Below are positions 7,356 through 16,614 of a DNA stretch of 64,000 nucleotides, in pieces. Positions within the stretch are counted from its first letter, which is position 1, and each line of letters starts with the position of its first letter. The notes under the pieces were generated by a model. That model had not been told where the DNA came from, ran no database searches, and was given only the letters and a program-made list of their open reading frames with translations. Origin of the DNA: Bacteroidota bacterium (GTDB taxonomy: Bacteria; Bacteroidota; Bacteroidia; AKYH767-A; OLB10); assembly GCA_018268195.1 (NCBI GenBank), contig JAFDWZ010000049.1:1-64000 (forward strand). The letters run 5' to 3'. The position numbers and the translations under genes are program-made.

Positions 7356-8312
7356 GTGAAAAAAATTCTCATCATACAGACTGCTTTCATTGGCGATGTA
7401 ATACTTGCTACAGGAATTGTGGAGTCATTGCACCACGCTTATCCTGATGCTAAAATTGATTTTCTGCTTCGCAGAGGCAATGAGGCATTACTTAAAGAGC
7501 ATCCTCACATTCACCGCGTAATAGTATGGGAAAAGCAATCGGGGAAAATTAAATCATTGCTAAATATTATTCGTGAGCTCCGCAAAGACAATTATGACTT
7601 GCTCATCAACATGCAACGTTTTTTCAGTTCTGGTTTCATAAGCTGGCTTGCTCATGCCAAAGACAAAAGAGGTTATGATAAAAATCCGTTTTCTTTTTCC
7701 TACGACTTAAAAGGAAAACATGAGATAGGGAAAAATCATGAAACAGAACGTAATTTTTCATTGCTGAAAGGGCTTGATAAAGTAATATATGCTAAACCCA
7801 AACTTTATCCTACTGCTGCAGACTTCGAGAAAACAAAATCATATAAAACCAAACCTTATGTGTGCATGGCACCTGCATCGGTATGGTTCACCAAGCAGTT
7901 GCCTCTTGCCAAATGGGTGGAACTGATTAAAACCATTTCGCCTGATAAAAAAATATATTTACTAGGTGCCCCTTCCGACAGCAGTCTTTGCAATGAAATT
8001 TCATTGCTTGCCGAACATGGCGCTACAGAAAATTTATGTGGTAAATTATCGCTGACTGCTTCGGCAGCACTGATGCAGGATGCCGTGATGAATTATGTAA
8101 ATGACTCAGCACCCTTGCATCTTGCTACAGCAGTAAATGCTCCGGTTACTGCATTCTTTTGTTCTACCATTCCTGAATTCGGATTTGGGCCTCTTTCCGA
8201 TGTGGCCATCATCAAACAAGTTTCACACCTCGACTGTCGCCCATGTGGGCTGCACGGCTACCGCCAATGCCCCCGAGGTAATTTCAGGTGCGGATACCAA
8301 ATCAAAATCTGA
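7356..8312 (+). CDS. Glycosyltransferase family 9, heptosyltransferase-like
   Basis: This 318-residue protein starts with GTG at 7356, 10 bases after dapD. The N-terminus KKILIIQTAFIGDVILATGI is typical of ADP-heptose:LPS heptosyltransferases, which build the inner core of lipopolysaccharide at the cytoplasmic face. The C-terminal half has the donor-binding region (YVNDSAPLHLATAVNAPVTAFF) and ends in a cysteine-rich tail, CRPCGLHGYRQCPRG plus RCG, found in many GT9 members. The sugar donor in this organism is unknown. Membership of GT9 is secure. Confidence 0.87.
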   Translation: MKKILIIQTAFIGDVILATGIVESLHHAYPDAKIDFLLRRGNEALLKEHPHIHRVIVWEKQSGKIKSLLNIIRELRKDNYDLLINMQRFFSSGFISWLAHAKDKRGYDKNPFSFSYDLKGKHEIGKNHETERNFSLLKGLDKVIYAKPKLYPTAADFEKTKSYKTKPYVCMAPASVWFTKQLPLAKWVELIKTISPDKKIYLLGAPSDSSLCNEISLLAEHGATENLCGKLSLTASAALMQDAVMNYVNDSAPLHLATAVNAPVTAFFCSTIPEFGFGPLSDVAIIKQVSHLDCRPCGLHGYRQCPRGNFRCGYQIKI

Positions 8313-8321
8313 CAGCATTCA

Positions 8322-8329
8322 TATCTTTG
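8322..8329 (+). promoter_or_regulatory. Candidate -7 element for the DnaQ/GIY-YIG gene
   Basis: TATCTTTG matches TAnnTTTG and ends 16 bases before the ATG at 8346. No good -33 TTG is seen. Confidence 0.35.
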
Positions 8330-8345
8330 CAGGGAAAGTATTACC

Positions 8346-9707
8346 ATGAATCGTTTTGCTGTTGTAGATGTTGAAACTACCGGAGGAAGTCTGGAGCAAG
8401 GCAGCAGGATAACAGAAATAGCTGTAGTTATTCATGATGGTTACACTATTCACGAAACATTTTCTTCACTTGTAAATCCCGGTATTCCAATTCCCCCTTT
8501 TATCTCTAAGCTTACAGGCATTACCGATGAGATGGTTGCAACAGCTCCTGCCTTTCACGAAATTGCTCAGCAACTGTCGGCATTATTCAACGAAACAATT
8601 TTTGTAGCACATAATGTTTCTTTCGATTTCAGTCATGTATGCTCTGAGTTTTCGCGTTGCGGAATTGATTTTACTGCTGACAAACTTTGCACCTATCAGG
8701 CAAGCCGTGCTGTTTTTAAAGGATTCGGCTCTTACTCCCTCAGCGCACTGACTAAAAATCTGGGCATCGCCCTTAATGGTCATCACCGTGCACTCAATGA
8801 CGCCAGGGCTGCAAGCGAAATTCTGAAATTATTGGTTCATCATCAGGGATTGTCCGAAGTGCTGATGCATCGTACTCCTCATGAAAAGAAAAATTATAAA
8901 GCTGCTGAATTACTCAATAAACTTCCCGAAACTGCCGGTGTGTATTTTTTTATTGATTCCAATAAGGAAATATTTTATGTAGGTATGTCAAAAAATATCA
9001 GAAAAAGAGTTTCCCGCCATTTATCTCTCAGCAAAACAGGAAAATCAAAAAAAATGCAACTGATGTTGGATGATATCTGCTACTTTCAGACAGGATGTGA
9101 ATTGCTGGCTTGTATGATTGAATCCGAAGAAATAAAAAAATACAAACCATATTTTAACCGTGCCGGTAAAAACGAAAACAGTTTCTGCCTGACGACCTCG
9201 ATTAAAAAAAATCTTCCTTCCTATCAGATAACAGATATTGATTCCTGCACAACTCAAGTCTTTAAATTATTCCGCTCACAAAATGCAGCAGAAGAGTTTC
9301 TGGAATATCATACTGATAAATTCAATCTTTGCCGATGCCTCAATGGCCTCGACAAATTCAGCGAAAGTTGTTTTTATACGCAGATAAAAAAATGTAATGG
9401 TGTGATTCAGAAAAAGGAAAGTGAGCAGGAGTATCTGACACGTTTCAATGAAAGTGTTTCAGCACTGCAAACCAGTGAAGATGACATTATGTTGTTATTT
9501 GAAAATGATTTTTCTTCTGAGGAATATGTAGCGTTGGTTCGCTATAGAAAAACAATAGGTTACACATTTGTTCCTAAAAAAAATATTCCACATACTGAAG
9601 AAATTATTTCTCACTTGACCTTACTCAACTCCTATACCACTGCCTCTGTCTTTTTCGACTCATTTCTGAAAAGAAAAAAATATGCAAGGATTCAACCGTT
9701 GAGCTGA
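8346..9707 (+). CDS. DnaQ-like 3'-5' exonuclease fused to a GIY-YIG endonuclease domain
   Basis: This 453-residue protein combines two nuclease modules. Residues 1-165 form a DEDDh exonuclease like DNA polymerase III epsilon: VVDVETTG (Asp8, Glu10), HNVSFD (89-94) and HRALND (147-152). Residues about 196-280 form a GIY-YIG domain of UvrC/Cho type: GVY (198-200), YVG (211-213), then KNIRKRVSRH with the expected Arg. The C-terminal 170 residues are lysine-rich without a motif I recognise. Such DnaQ-GIY fusions are known in several phyla and are suspected to act in DNA repair. It appears to be a cytoplasmic enzyme with its own promoter. Confidence 0.88.
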   Translation: MNRFAVVDVETTGGSLEQGSRITEIAVVIHDGYTIHETFSSLVNPGIPIPPFISKLTGITDEMVATAPAFHEIAQQLSALFNETIFVAHNVSFDFSHVCSEFSRCGIDFTADKLCTYQASRAVFKGFGSYSLSALTKNLGIALNGHHRALNDARAASEILKLLVHHQGLSEVLMHRTPHEKKNYKAAELLNKLPETAGVYFFIDSNKEIFYVGMSKNIRKRVSRHLSLSKTGKSKKMQLMLDDICYFQTGCELLACMIESEEIKKYKPYFNRAGKNENSFCLTTSIKKNLPSYQITDIDSCTTQVFKLFRSQNAAEEFLEYHTDKFNLCRCLNGLDKFSESCFYTQIKKCNGVIQKKESEQEYLTRFNESVSALQTSEDDIMLLFENDFSSEEYVALVRYRKTIGYTFVPKKNIPHTEEIISHLTLLNSYTTASVFFDSFLKRKKYARIQPLS

Positions 9708-9728
9708 ATAAATGAAAGTCTTTACTAT

Positions 9729-10208
9729 TTAAATTTTGCTGATGAGTGCTACAGCATAAGCAGCCACACCTTCTTCGCGACCAACAAATCCCATTCGCTC
9801 ATTGGTAGTTGCTTTTACTGAAATATTTCCGGCATCGGTGTTCATCACCTCTGCAATAGAATGTTGCATTTGAGTTATGTATGGAGCTATTTTGGGTTTT
9901 TCCAATACCAGGCTCACATCCACATTTCCTGCTTGATATCCTTTTGAAGCCAACAATTCCACCACTCTCCTGAGCAGAATTTTGGAGTCAATTCCCTTAA
10001 ACTCGTTGGATGTATCGGGAAAATGTTTGCCTATATCGCCTAATGCTGCAGCGCCAAGTAATGCATCGCAAATTGCATGTAGTACCACATCGGCATCGCT
10101 GTGTCCTTTAGCACCTTTGGAATGCGGTATTAATATACCTCCAAGATAAAATGGAATTCCTTCCTCTAAGGAATGAACATCAAATCCAAAACCTACCCTG
10201 ATATTCAA
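9729..10208 (-). CDS. ispF: 2-C-methyl-D-erythritol 2,4-cyclodiphosphate synthase
   Basis: This 159-residue enzyme closes the cyclodiphosphate in the MEP route to isoprenoids. The metal site is GFDVHSLEEG (Asp and His near residues 8-10) with HSDADVVLHAICDALLGA, and the conserved KATTNERMGFVGREEG stretch is near the C-terminus. Length is normal. It starts 6 bases after the porV stop, so it is probably the last gene of a porU-porV-ispF transcript. That pairing with T9SS genes looks positional rather than functional. Confidence 0.96.
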   Translation of the reverse strand: MNIRVGFGFDVHSLEEGIPFYLGGILIPHSKGAKGHSDADVVLHAICDALLGAAALGDIGKHFPDTSNEFKGIDSKILLRRVVELLASKGYQAGNVDVSLVLEKPKIAPYITQMQHSIAEVMNTDAGNISVKATTNERMGFVGREEGVAAYAVALISKI

Positions 10209-10214
10209 GAAATA

Positions 10215-11411
10215 CTATTCGTGGTTATCGCTTCCTTTAATGGAGTCGAAGTTGAATGACAACGTAAAACGCAGGGTGTTTTCAAGCGGATTGCGCTGCT
10301 CTGTAGGAATAAGGTATGCAAAGTCCAATCCGAAAATATTATAACGTAAACTGGCGCCTACAGTGAAATACTTTCTGTTGCCTTTGGTCTTATGCTCATA
10401 AAAATAACCTGCACGGAGAGCAAACTGTTTGTCGTACCAGTACTCCATACCTCCTCCAATGTTTATCTCGCGCAACTCCTCTTTAAATCCTCCTGGCGCA
10501 TCGCCAAATGATTGAAATATTCCTTGTGCTACACCTACATTAGGATCCTTTCCTGCAAGAATGAGATATTCATTATTACTTACCGAGTCAGAATAAATCG
10601 GAGGAGTAGGAACCAATAATTTATTAAAGTCAACAAGGAATGAAAGGTCATTAAATTCGTTGAGTTTTAATTTCAAAGAAGGGCCAAGACGAAGGTTGAT
10701 TGGAATAAAATCCTTGGTGCCTTTATCAGTGTACGATATTTTAGATCCGATATTAGTAATGGCAAGGCCGGCTGCAAAAACTGCATCCTTTCCTGAAACT
10801 TCTGTGTTGGTATTATAATAGAATGAAATGTCGGCAGCTACAGAATTACCTGCTTTTGTAGCGTTACCTCCAACGGTAATTCCGCCTGTGAGGCTTGAAT
10901 GGATATAACGTAAAGCAATACCTCCACTGAATTCTTCGCCCAATTTTCTGGAGTAAGCCACATCTACTGCAAACTCATTAGGTTTATAAGACCCCATTGG
11001 TTCACCGTTTTCGCTGGTAAAATCAATATTTCCCAATGAAAAATATCGTAATGATGCACCAATAGCTGAATTTGTATTAGGCTTGGTATAGAAACTCACA
11101 TACGCCAGATTAATATCAGGAACAAGTTTACGCAACCATGGAGTATAAGAAATTCCAACACCCATTTTCTTATCCGTAAACACCAATTTAGCCGGATTCC
11201 AATGAATACTATTTACATCAGGTGATGATGCTGCACCCGCATCGCCCATACCTCCTGCCCGCGCATCTGGTGAAATCATCAGAAAAGGAACGGCTGTAGT
11301 AATTGTATTTATCTGACCTAACAAGTTGGTTTTGTCAGTACTTTGTGCAAAAATTAAGGAGGGTATTAACGTAATTGTTAAACACACTCCTATGATATTC
11401 TTAAAGTTCAT
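10215..11411 (-). CDS. porV: Type IX secretion system outer membrane protein PorV (LptO)
   Basis: This 398-residue barrel has a signal peptide ending at about IFAQ (residue 23). The family fingerprint is near the start: TAVPFLMISPDARAGGMGDAGAASSPDVNSIHWNPAKL. The rest alternates in the manner of a 14-stranded FadL-like barrel and ends in FTLSFNFDS. PorV shuttles cargo from the SprA/Sov translocon to the surface, where PorU removes the sorting domain. It is 124 bases downstream of porU in the same direction, the arrangement seen in many T9SS-bearing genomes. It ends 6 bases before ispF. Confidence 0.95.
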   Translation of the reverse strand: MNFKNIIGVCLTITLIPSLIFAQSTDKTNLLGQINTITTAVPFLMISPDARAGGMGDAGAASSPDVNSIHWNPAKLVFTDKKMGVGISYTPWLRKLVPDINLAYVSFYTKPNTNSAIGASLRYFSLGNIDFTSENGEPMGSYKPNEFAVDVAYSRKLGEEFSGGIALRYIHSSLTGGITVGGNATKAGNSVAADISFYYNTNTEVSGKDAVFAAGLAITNIGSKISYTDKGTKDFIPINLRLGPSLKLKLNEFNDLSFLVDFNKLLVPTPPIYSDSVSNNEYLILAGKDPNVGVAQGIFQSFGDAPGGFKEELREINIGGGMEYWYDKQFALRAGYFYEHKTKGNRKYFTVGASLRYNIFGLDFAYLIPTEQRNPLENTLRFTLSFNFDSIKGSDNHE

Positions 11412-11504
11412 TTATAAATATAATTCAGTGTTAATTTAGCAAAGAAGAAAGTAAAACGACTTTTGGTGGTTTTTATTTTAAATCTACTTAAAAAAAGCAG
11501 GCTG

Positions 11505-11512
11505 CAAATATA
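11505..11512 (-). promoter_or_regulatory. Candidate -7 element for porV-ispF
   Basis: CAAATATA reads TATATTTG on the minus strand. It lies in the porU-porV gap, 92 bases before the porV ATG, and would allow porV expression independent of porU. No -33 TTG at the right distance is obvious. Confidence 0.3.
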
Positions 11513-11535
11513 CGATAAATCCATAAAAAAGGTTT

Positions 11536-14500
11536 CTATTTGAGAATCACTAACTTCTCTGTTAATGAAGCGGTTTCATCAGGTGTTTTTAGTTTGACTC
11601 TGTACACATAAACACCCCTGCCAATTCGGTCTCCAAAATCATCTCTTCCATCCCAGGCAATGTCGTCAATGCGTGTGCCGGGAGTGAGCACTTTGCGCGT
11701 TATTGTTTTCACCAGTTTCCCTGAAATTGTAAATATCTGTATCTGCACATCCAGATTTTCGCAAGGCTTATTGTATTCGAATGAAAACTCCGTATGAGTG
11801 GTAAAAGGATTCGGATAATTCAATACATGTTTCAGTGCCAATGATGCATCGGAAGCCACAACAAACTCTGTATAAGATTCAGACGAATTATTGAGAATAT
11901 CCCAGGCTTTTACTTTGAGCGTGTGTCGTCCTTCACTGAGTTTCGAAAGAGGATAGGATATTTTGCCACTGCTGTAACTGTCAAGGTCGCCTTCGTAATA
12001 ATCGTTAAGCACATAAACAGGATCAGTCTTACTGTCTAAAACAGCAGTAATATCATGCCCTACTCCATTACCTACGGTGTTGATGCCTGTGGAATCAGAC
12101 AAATAACAAACAATTACCGGTTTGTCATTGGTAGTTCCGCCAAATACAAAACGGTCATCATTGAGGTAAAGCTTTAAGGTTGGACCATCAACATCACTAA
12201 TGATATTTCCAGAAGAGCCACCTACAACAATACTATCATAATATCCTGCACCATCTTCAACGCTGTTCTCAGCATAAAAACTTAACTTACCAAGTCCGTA
12301 TTGATAAGAAATATCCTTTGGAACAATAAAAGTAAATGACCACTGGCCATTTTTAACTGTTGCTTTTCCTTTATACAGTATATTTTTCTGCAACTGAAAG
12401 GTGTAACTGGGGCTTGCCGCATCGTTGCGCAACATTGGAATGTTGGATACTTTATCGTAAACTGTCGGATAAATAAAACCATTGAAATCCGATTGTAGTT
12501 GCCCTCCTTTTGTTATTATTCCTCCTATTGTAACCTTACTCAATGCACTCAATGTATCATTTAATGCCGTAAGTGGTTGTGCATTTACAGTGGTTGCCTG
12601 AATATTAAATTTAGGATAATGCAGACGTATGGCAGGGTCGCCCAACAAACTGAAATTTCTGGTATTGAGGTTGAGATTTCCGGGGTCGTTTTTACTGGCC
12701 ACCATAACATCTCCAAGTCGAGGTTGAGGGTCGTCAAACATGTGTTTTATAAGCGACATATTGAGTACTGCATTGCTGCTGGCAAACACCAGGCGGGTAG
12801 TCGAAAACAATGCTACTCCTCCACCGGTTGAACTCAGTAATATTTTTTCTCCTGATGAAATTCTTGCAGGGTCATCCCAGCGGCTGAATTCGCAGGTAGC
12901 TGTTATAAAGACAGCGAGTTTATTGATATTTGTCCATGAGTTGATATCGTCATTGGTAAGCACACGCTCTTCTGCCCAGCCTGTTTCGCCACCATGACCA
13001 ACATAATTCATTATCAATGTTCCTTTATTTACGCGCTTATCAATGGCATCATTCACATCGGGATAACGTTGTCCGGCAGGAGTTGATACCTGACGATAGG
13101 CATCCAAGTAAATTTTATCAATATTATAAATGCGATGATTGTCTCTGATGTAATTTGCAAATGATTCAGCAGGTCCTACATGCATCATACCATCCTCATC
13201 ATCTGCTACAAAAGTCAACACATTTCGCCAGTCGCCAAGTGTACCTCCGCTGCCATCGCAGCAGTTTCCCTGTTGTGGCAATGAAGTATACGAAATTGTT
13301 TTATCAACCATTGTTTTTGCATCTGCCGTTGTCTGGGCTACAAAGCGCCCCACACCGATATCTATTTTTTCAGATGCATTACATAGTCCTTCGTTATCAT
13401 CCATCAGTCCATAAAAATCATCGGCAACGAATGAACTCAGGTAAGAATAAGAATTCTCCGACTCGAAGGTGGGAATAAAATTGGTGTTGTTGGCGCTTCT
13501 GTACTTATTATCATAAGAACCATCGCCAAACAGCAGGAGATACTTGGGATCTGTTCCGTTACCAATACCTCTGTCATAAAACATTTTTACAAAATCGCGT
13601 ATGCCGGCAATATCCTGAGCCCCTGAAGAATACTCATTGTAAATAACATCAGTCCGAACCACATGAACCGTAAAATTATCCTGCGTACGATGCATATCTG
13701 CAAGACGGTTAGCTTCGCTTTCAAACAGCGGATGAGTTACAATAATCATATCAGCTTGTGGAAGTGCATGCAGATTTTGATTGTCTATTCTCCCTATGGC
13801 ACCTGCCGAATAAAAACTGTTTCCACCAAAAGCTACATATTGCTGCAAAGAGTCAGCCGCAGCTATAAAAGTTCCGTTATTCAGTTGTTGTTGTCTTACA
13901 TTAATTCTGTCAGTTATATTCCACACCACCATGTTCTGAGGTGCCGATGAAATATTAAATTGTGCTGTCTTACCAGTTCCTGTAGAGTTCAAATCTCTGA
14001 AAAACATCTGGTCATTATTGCCGGTCGAGGCAAATGTCAAAGCTCTTCGAGCCTGCAACTCAATATAATCAAGATAACCTATACAACTTGAATTACCTGC
14101 CGTGAAAGTGTAAGCGATGGCAATATTATCTCCTGCAGATGGAATAAAGGTAGTAGTCCCTGTTCGTTCTGCTGCATAATCATCGGTGTAAACTACTCCT
14201 GTGTTGTAGGTTCCCGAAAATAAAGTCTGACTCTGATAACGTGCCCCAACAGAACTAGTCACCCCCGGAGAATGTGCAGCATAAACGGTTTTAAAAAGCA
14301 CGTTTTGCTGTAAGATATTGGGGAAAGAGAAATTAAAAGTCTGGCTGGGGTTTATGTCAAATGCTTCACCATAGAAATTTCTTCCTGACTTAACAAAATT
14401 TATCTTATCCAATTCGTGAAACTGATAATCATCAAAAGAGTTCACTACAAAATCAGGACTGATATTTAAGGATGCCGTTTGCTGAATTCGTTTGGGTACT

Positions 14501-15366
14501 CCTGAACCACCATTGGTAGTAACAAAATAAAAGGTTGAATCAGAGTAATAGTTTGCCTGATGTGTGAATCTGTTTTGTGATGAGTTATAACTCCATTGCA
14601 CCGGTGATTGTCCGTAAAAAAGCACATAATCCTGGTCATCCCATTTGCCGGCAGTACCTCCATCGTAAACAAATATTGCATTTTCCTGTAAATCGTCATA
14701 ACGAAAATCAGAATTCAGTAAAGGTAAAATTCCGCCACCGTTACCATACAATCTGAAATTAGAAGGTGATGATGACGACAAGTCCATATTCAATCTGTTC
14801 TTCAGAAAATCATAGGAGAGTTTATACACTCCTTCGTCAGTCACAGAAATTTTATACCAGTCGCCCGAAGACAATACCGAATTGGCAGCATACGTACGTT
14901 GTGCCGATGCCGCATTCCTGTTGGAAGCAGCTATATTCTGAATGAGTTTTAATTCAAACGAAACCAGCCTGTCAACCTTACCTGTAATAGCGCTTTTTTT
15001 AACAGGAATAAATTCGATATATGCCGATGCTTTCCCTTTATAATAGGAAGGTACTACAACAGGTGTAATATTTTCTGTAATCTGATCTCCGGAATAATCA
15101 ACCGACTCGTATTGCGGATTTACAATTTCAGCATGGTAATTTTCAGGATTCCCTGATACCGGAACAGAAACAGAAAAGTAAGGAAATGGCTGATTGGATT
15201 TATAAAAACAATTCTCGAAAGAAAGACGATTGCTTCCATTCATTTTCATGTCTTGTTTCCACGTAATAGTATAACTATCATTCTGTTTAGCTTTGGCACC
15301 GGACTGTGCATTAGCGTAGCATACAACCGAAAGTAACAGAATAAACAGTGTAGTTCTCCTCTTCAT
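11536..15366 (-). CDS. porU: Type IX secretion system sortase PorU (C25 peptidase)
   Basis: This 1276-residue surface protein has a signal peptide (ending near YANAQ, residue 21), a long N-terminal beta-rich region and a gingipain-type C25 protease core. The catalytic His is in YVGHGGETGW (about residue 791) and the catalytic Cys in ITATCEFSRWDDP (about 825), a spacing like that of gingipains. PorU cleaves the C-terminal sorting domain of T9SS cargo and joins the new end to lipopolysaccharide or a similar anchor. It ends in its own CTD-like module (NYPNPF, then DGRDDFGDRIGRGVYVYRV), which PorU proteins retain. The gene is divergent from the sprF-like gene, leaving a 208-base promoter region. 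Confidence 0.95.
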   Translation of the reverse strand: MKRRTTLFILLLSVVCYANAQSGAKAKQNDSYTITWKQDMKMNGSNRLSFENCFYKSNQPFPYFSVSVPVSGNPENYHAEIVNPQYESVDYSGDQITENITPVVVPSYYKGKASAYIEFIPVKKSAITGKVDRLVSFELKLIQNIAASNRNAASAQRTYAANSVLSSGDWYKISVTDEGVYKLSYDFLKNRLNMDLSSSSPSNFRLYGNGGGILPLLNSDFRYDDLQENAIFVYDGGTAGKWDDQDYVLFYGQSPVQWSYNSSQNRFTHQANYYSDSTFYFVTTNGGSGVPKRIQQTASLNISPDFVVNSFDDYQFHELDKINFVKSGRNFYGEAFDINPSQTFNFSFPNILQQNVLFKTVYAAHSPGVTSSVGARYQSQTLFSGTYNTGVVYTDDYAAERTGTTTFIPSAGDNIAIAYTFTAGNSSCIGYLDYIELQARRALTFASTGNNDQMFFRDLNSTGTGKTAQFNISSAPQNMVVWNITDRINVRQQQLNNGTFIAAADSLQQYVAFGGNSFYSAGAIGRIDNQNLHALPQADMIIVTHPLFESEANRLADMHRTQDNFTVHVVRTDVIYNEYSSGAQDIAGIRDFVKMFYDRGIGNGTDPKYLLLFGDGSYDNKYRSANNTNFIPTFESENSYSYLSSFVADDFYGLMDDNEGLCNASEKIDIGVGRFVAQTTADAKTMVDKTISYTSLPQQGNCCDGSGGTLGDWRNVLTFVADDEDGMMHVGPAESFANYIRDNHRIYNIDKIYLDAYRQVSTPAGQRYPDVNDAIDKRVNKGTLIMNYVGHGGETGWAEERVLTNDDINSWTNINKLAVFITATCEFSRWDDPARISSGEKILLSSTGGGVALFSTTRLVFASSNAVLNMSLIKHMFDDPQPRLGDVMVASKNDPGNLNLNTRNFSLLGDPAIRLHYPKFNIQATTVNAQPLTALNDTLSALSKVTIGGIITKGGQLQSDFNGFIYPTVYDKVSNIPMLRNDAASPSYTFQLQKNILYKGKATVKNGQWSFTFIVPKDISYQYGLGKLSFYAENSVEDGAGYYDSIVVGGSSGNIISDVDGPTLKLYLNDDRFVFGGTTNDKPVIVCYLSDSTGINTVGNGVGHDITAVLDSKTDPVYVLNDYYEGDLDSYSSGKISYPLSKLSEGRHTLKVKAWDILNNSSESYTEFVVASDASLALKHVLNYPNPFTTHTEFSFEYNKPCENLDVQIQIFTISGKLVKTITRKVLTPGTRIDDIAWDGRDDFGDRIGRGVYVYRVKLKTPDETASLTEKLVILK

Positions 15367-15383
15367 GATATGGCAATGGGGCT

Positions 15384-15391
15384 CAAAAATA
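15384..15391 (-). promoter_or_regulatory. Candidate -7 element for porU
   Basis: CAAAAATA reads TATTTTTG on the minus strand, 17 bases before the porU ATG, inside the 208-base divergent region shared with the sprF-like gene. Confidence 0.45.
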
Positions 15392-15574
15392 TGTTTTTGA
15401 AAGTGAATAACGATGTAAGTAACTTGTAATAATGATTTTTATTTTGTTTTGAATTTGAAATAATTAATTCTTATTTTTGTTACCGCTAAGTTTGAAAACC
15501 ATCAAAAAATATACATTGATTCGTAACCATTTTTACAAAATGCGTATAAATTATAGTTTAAATCCATATAAACT

Positions 15575-16573
15575 ATGATAAAGCGTCTGATATTAGGCTT
15601 ATTTCTATGCATGGAAGCGGTTTGTTCTTATGGCCAGGATCCACAATTTTCGCAATTTTATGCCAATCCCATCTATCTGAACCCTGCATTTGCGGGCTCG
15701 GTTCGTTGTCCACGCTTGGCACTCAACTATAGAAATCAGTGGCCCGGGTTAAACAAAACCTTCATCACCCTTAGTGCATCCTACGATCAACATGTAGAAG
15801 CATTGTCAGGTGGTTTGGGGTTGATGATTATGAACGACAAGGCAGGAAATGGTACTTTAAATACCACTAATTTCTCCGGAATTTACTCTTACAATCTTAA
15901 CATTAGCAGAAATTTCTCTATTCGTACAGGTTTGCAGGCTACCTATGTTCAAGAAAAGTTAGATTGGGACAAACTAACCTTTGGCGACATGATTGACCCC
16001 CGCTACGGATATGTATTCCCTACCCAGGAAGTACGTCCTGCCGAAAAAAGAGGTTTTGCAGATTTTTCTGCAGGAATTATTGGATATAGCTCAAAGGTTT
16101 ACGGAGGTTTTGCTGTACATCACATCACCGAGCCTGACCAGGCTTTTATAGTAGAAGGCTCGAGCCCGTTGCCTAGAAAATATACCGCTCACGTTGGGGC
16201 ATTATTACCTCTCAGAGGAGCATCTACTTACAAAGGTAAACTAGAAGGTACTTTTATCTCCCCTAACTTCCTTTATCAGCAACAACAAGGGTTTAATCAA
16301 TTGAATTTTGGTATGTATATCATTAAGTCGCCTATAGTAGGCGGATTATGGTACAGGGGTTATACCGGCAAAAAATTCCTTTCGAGCGACAGCTTCATTG
16401 CCCTCATCGGGATACAAAAAGACCTGTTTAAGTTCGGTTATTCCTACGATGTGACCGTTTCTAAATTAAATAACAATGTTACAGCCGGATCTCATGAAAT
16501 TTCTTTAGGTTTGCAGTTTGAATGTCGTCCAAAGAAAAAACGATTTAAAGCAATAAGTTGTCCTACATTTTAG
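15575..16573 (+). CDS. PorP/SprF family type IX secretion membrane protein
   Basis: This 332-residue outer membrane barrel has a signal peptide ending near SYGQ (residue 21). The family's opening signature follows directly: DPQFSQFYANPIYLNPAFAG, then YRNQWPGL. PorP/SprF proteins form barrels that either belong to the T9SS trans-envelope complex (PorP with PorE) or serve single large adhesins as SprF serves SprB. No giant adhesin gene is adjacent, and the gene is between porU and gldJ, so a general machinery role is plausible but unproven. gldJ follows 41 bases downstream. Confidence 0.88.
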   Translation: MIKRLILGLFLCMEAVCSYGQDPQFSQFYANPIYLNPAFAGSVRCPRLALNYRNQWPGLNKTFITLSASYDQHVEALSGGLGLMIMNDKAGNGTLNTTNFSGIYSYNLNISRNFSIRTGLQATYVQEKLDWDKLTFGDMIDPRYGYVFPTQEVRPAEKRGFADFSAGIIGYSSKVYGGFAVHHITEPDQAFIVEGSSPLPRKYTAHVGALLPLRGASTYKGKLEGTFISPNFLYQQQQGFNQLNFGMYIIKSPIVGGLWYRGYTGKKFLSSDSFIALIGIQKDLFKFGYSYDVTVSKLNNNVTAGSHEISLGLQFECRPKKKRFKAISCPTF

Positions 16574-16614
16574 TTTAATAGAGTCAATAACCACAAGTAT
16601 TTAAATATACAAAC

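Noticed and set aside
12282-13950. Several open frames on the plus strand inside porU
   Set aside because: They are antisense to the well-supported PorU reading frame and have the odd composition expected of shadow frames.
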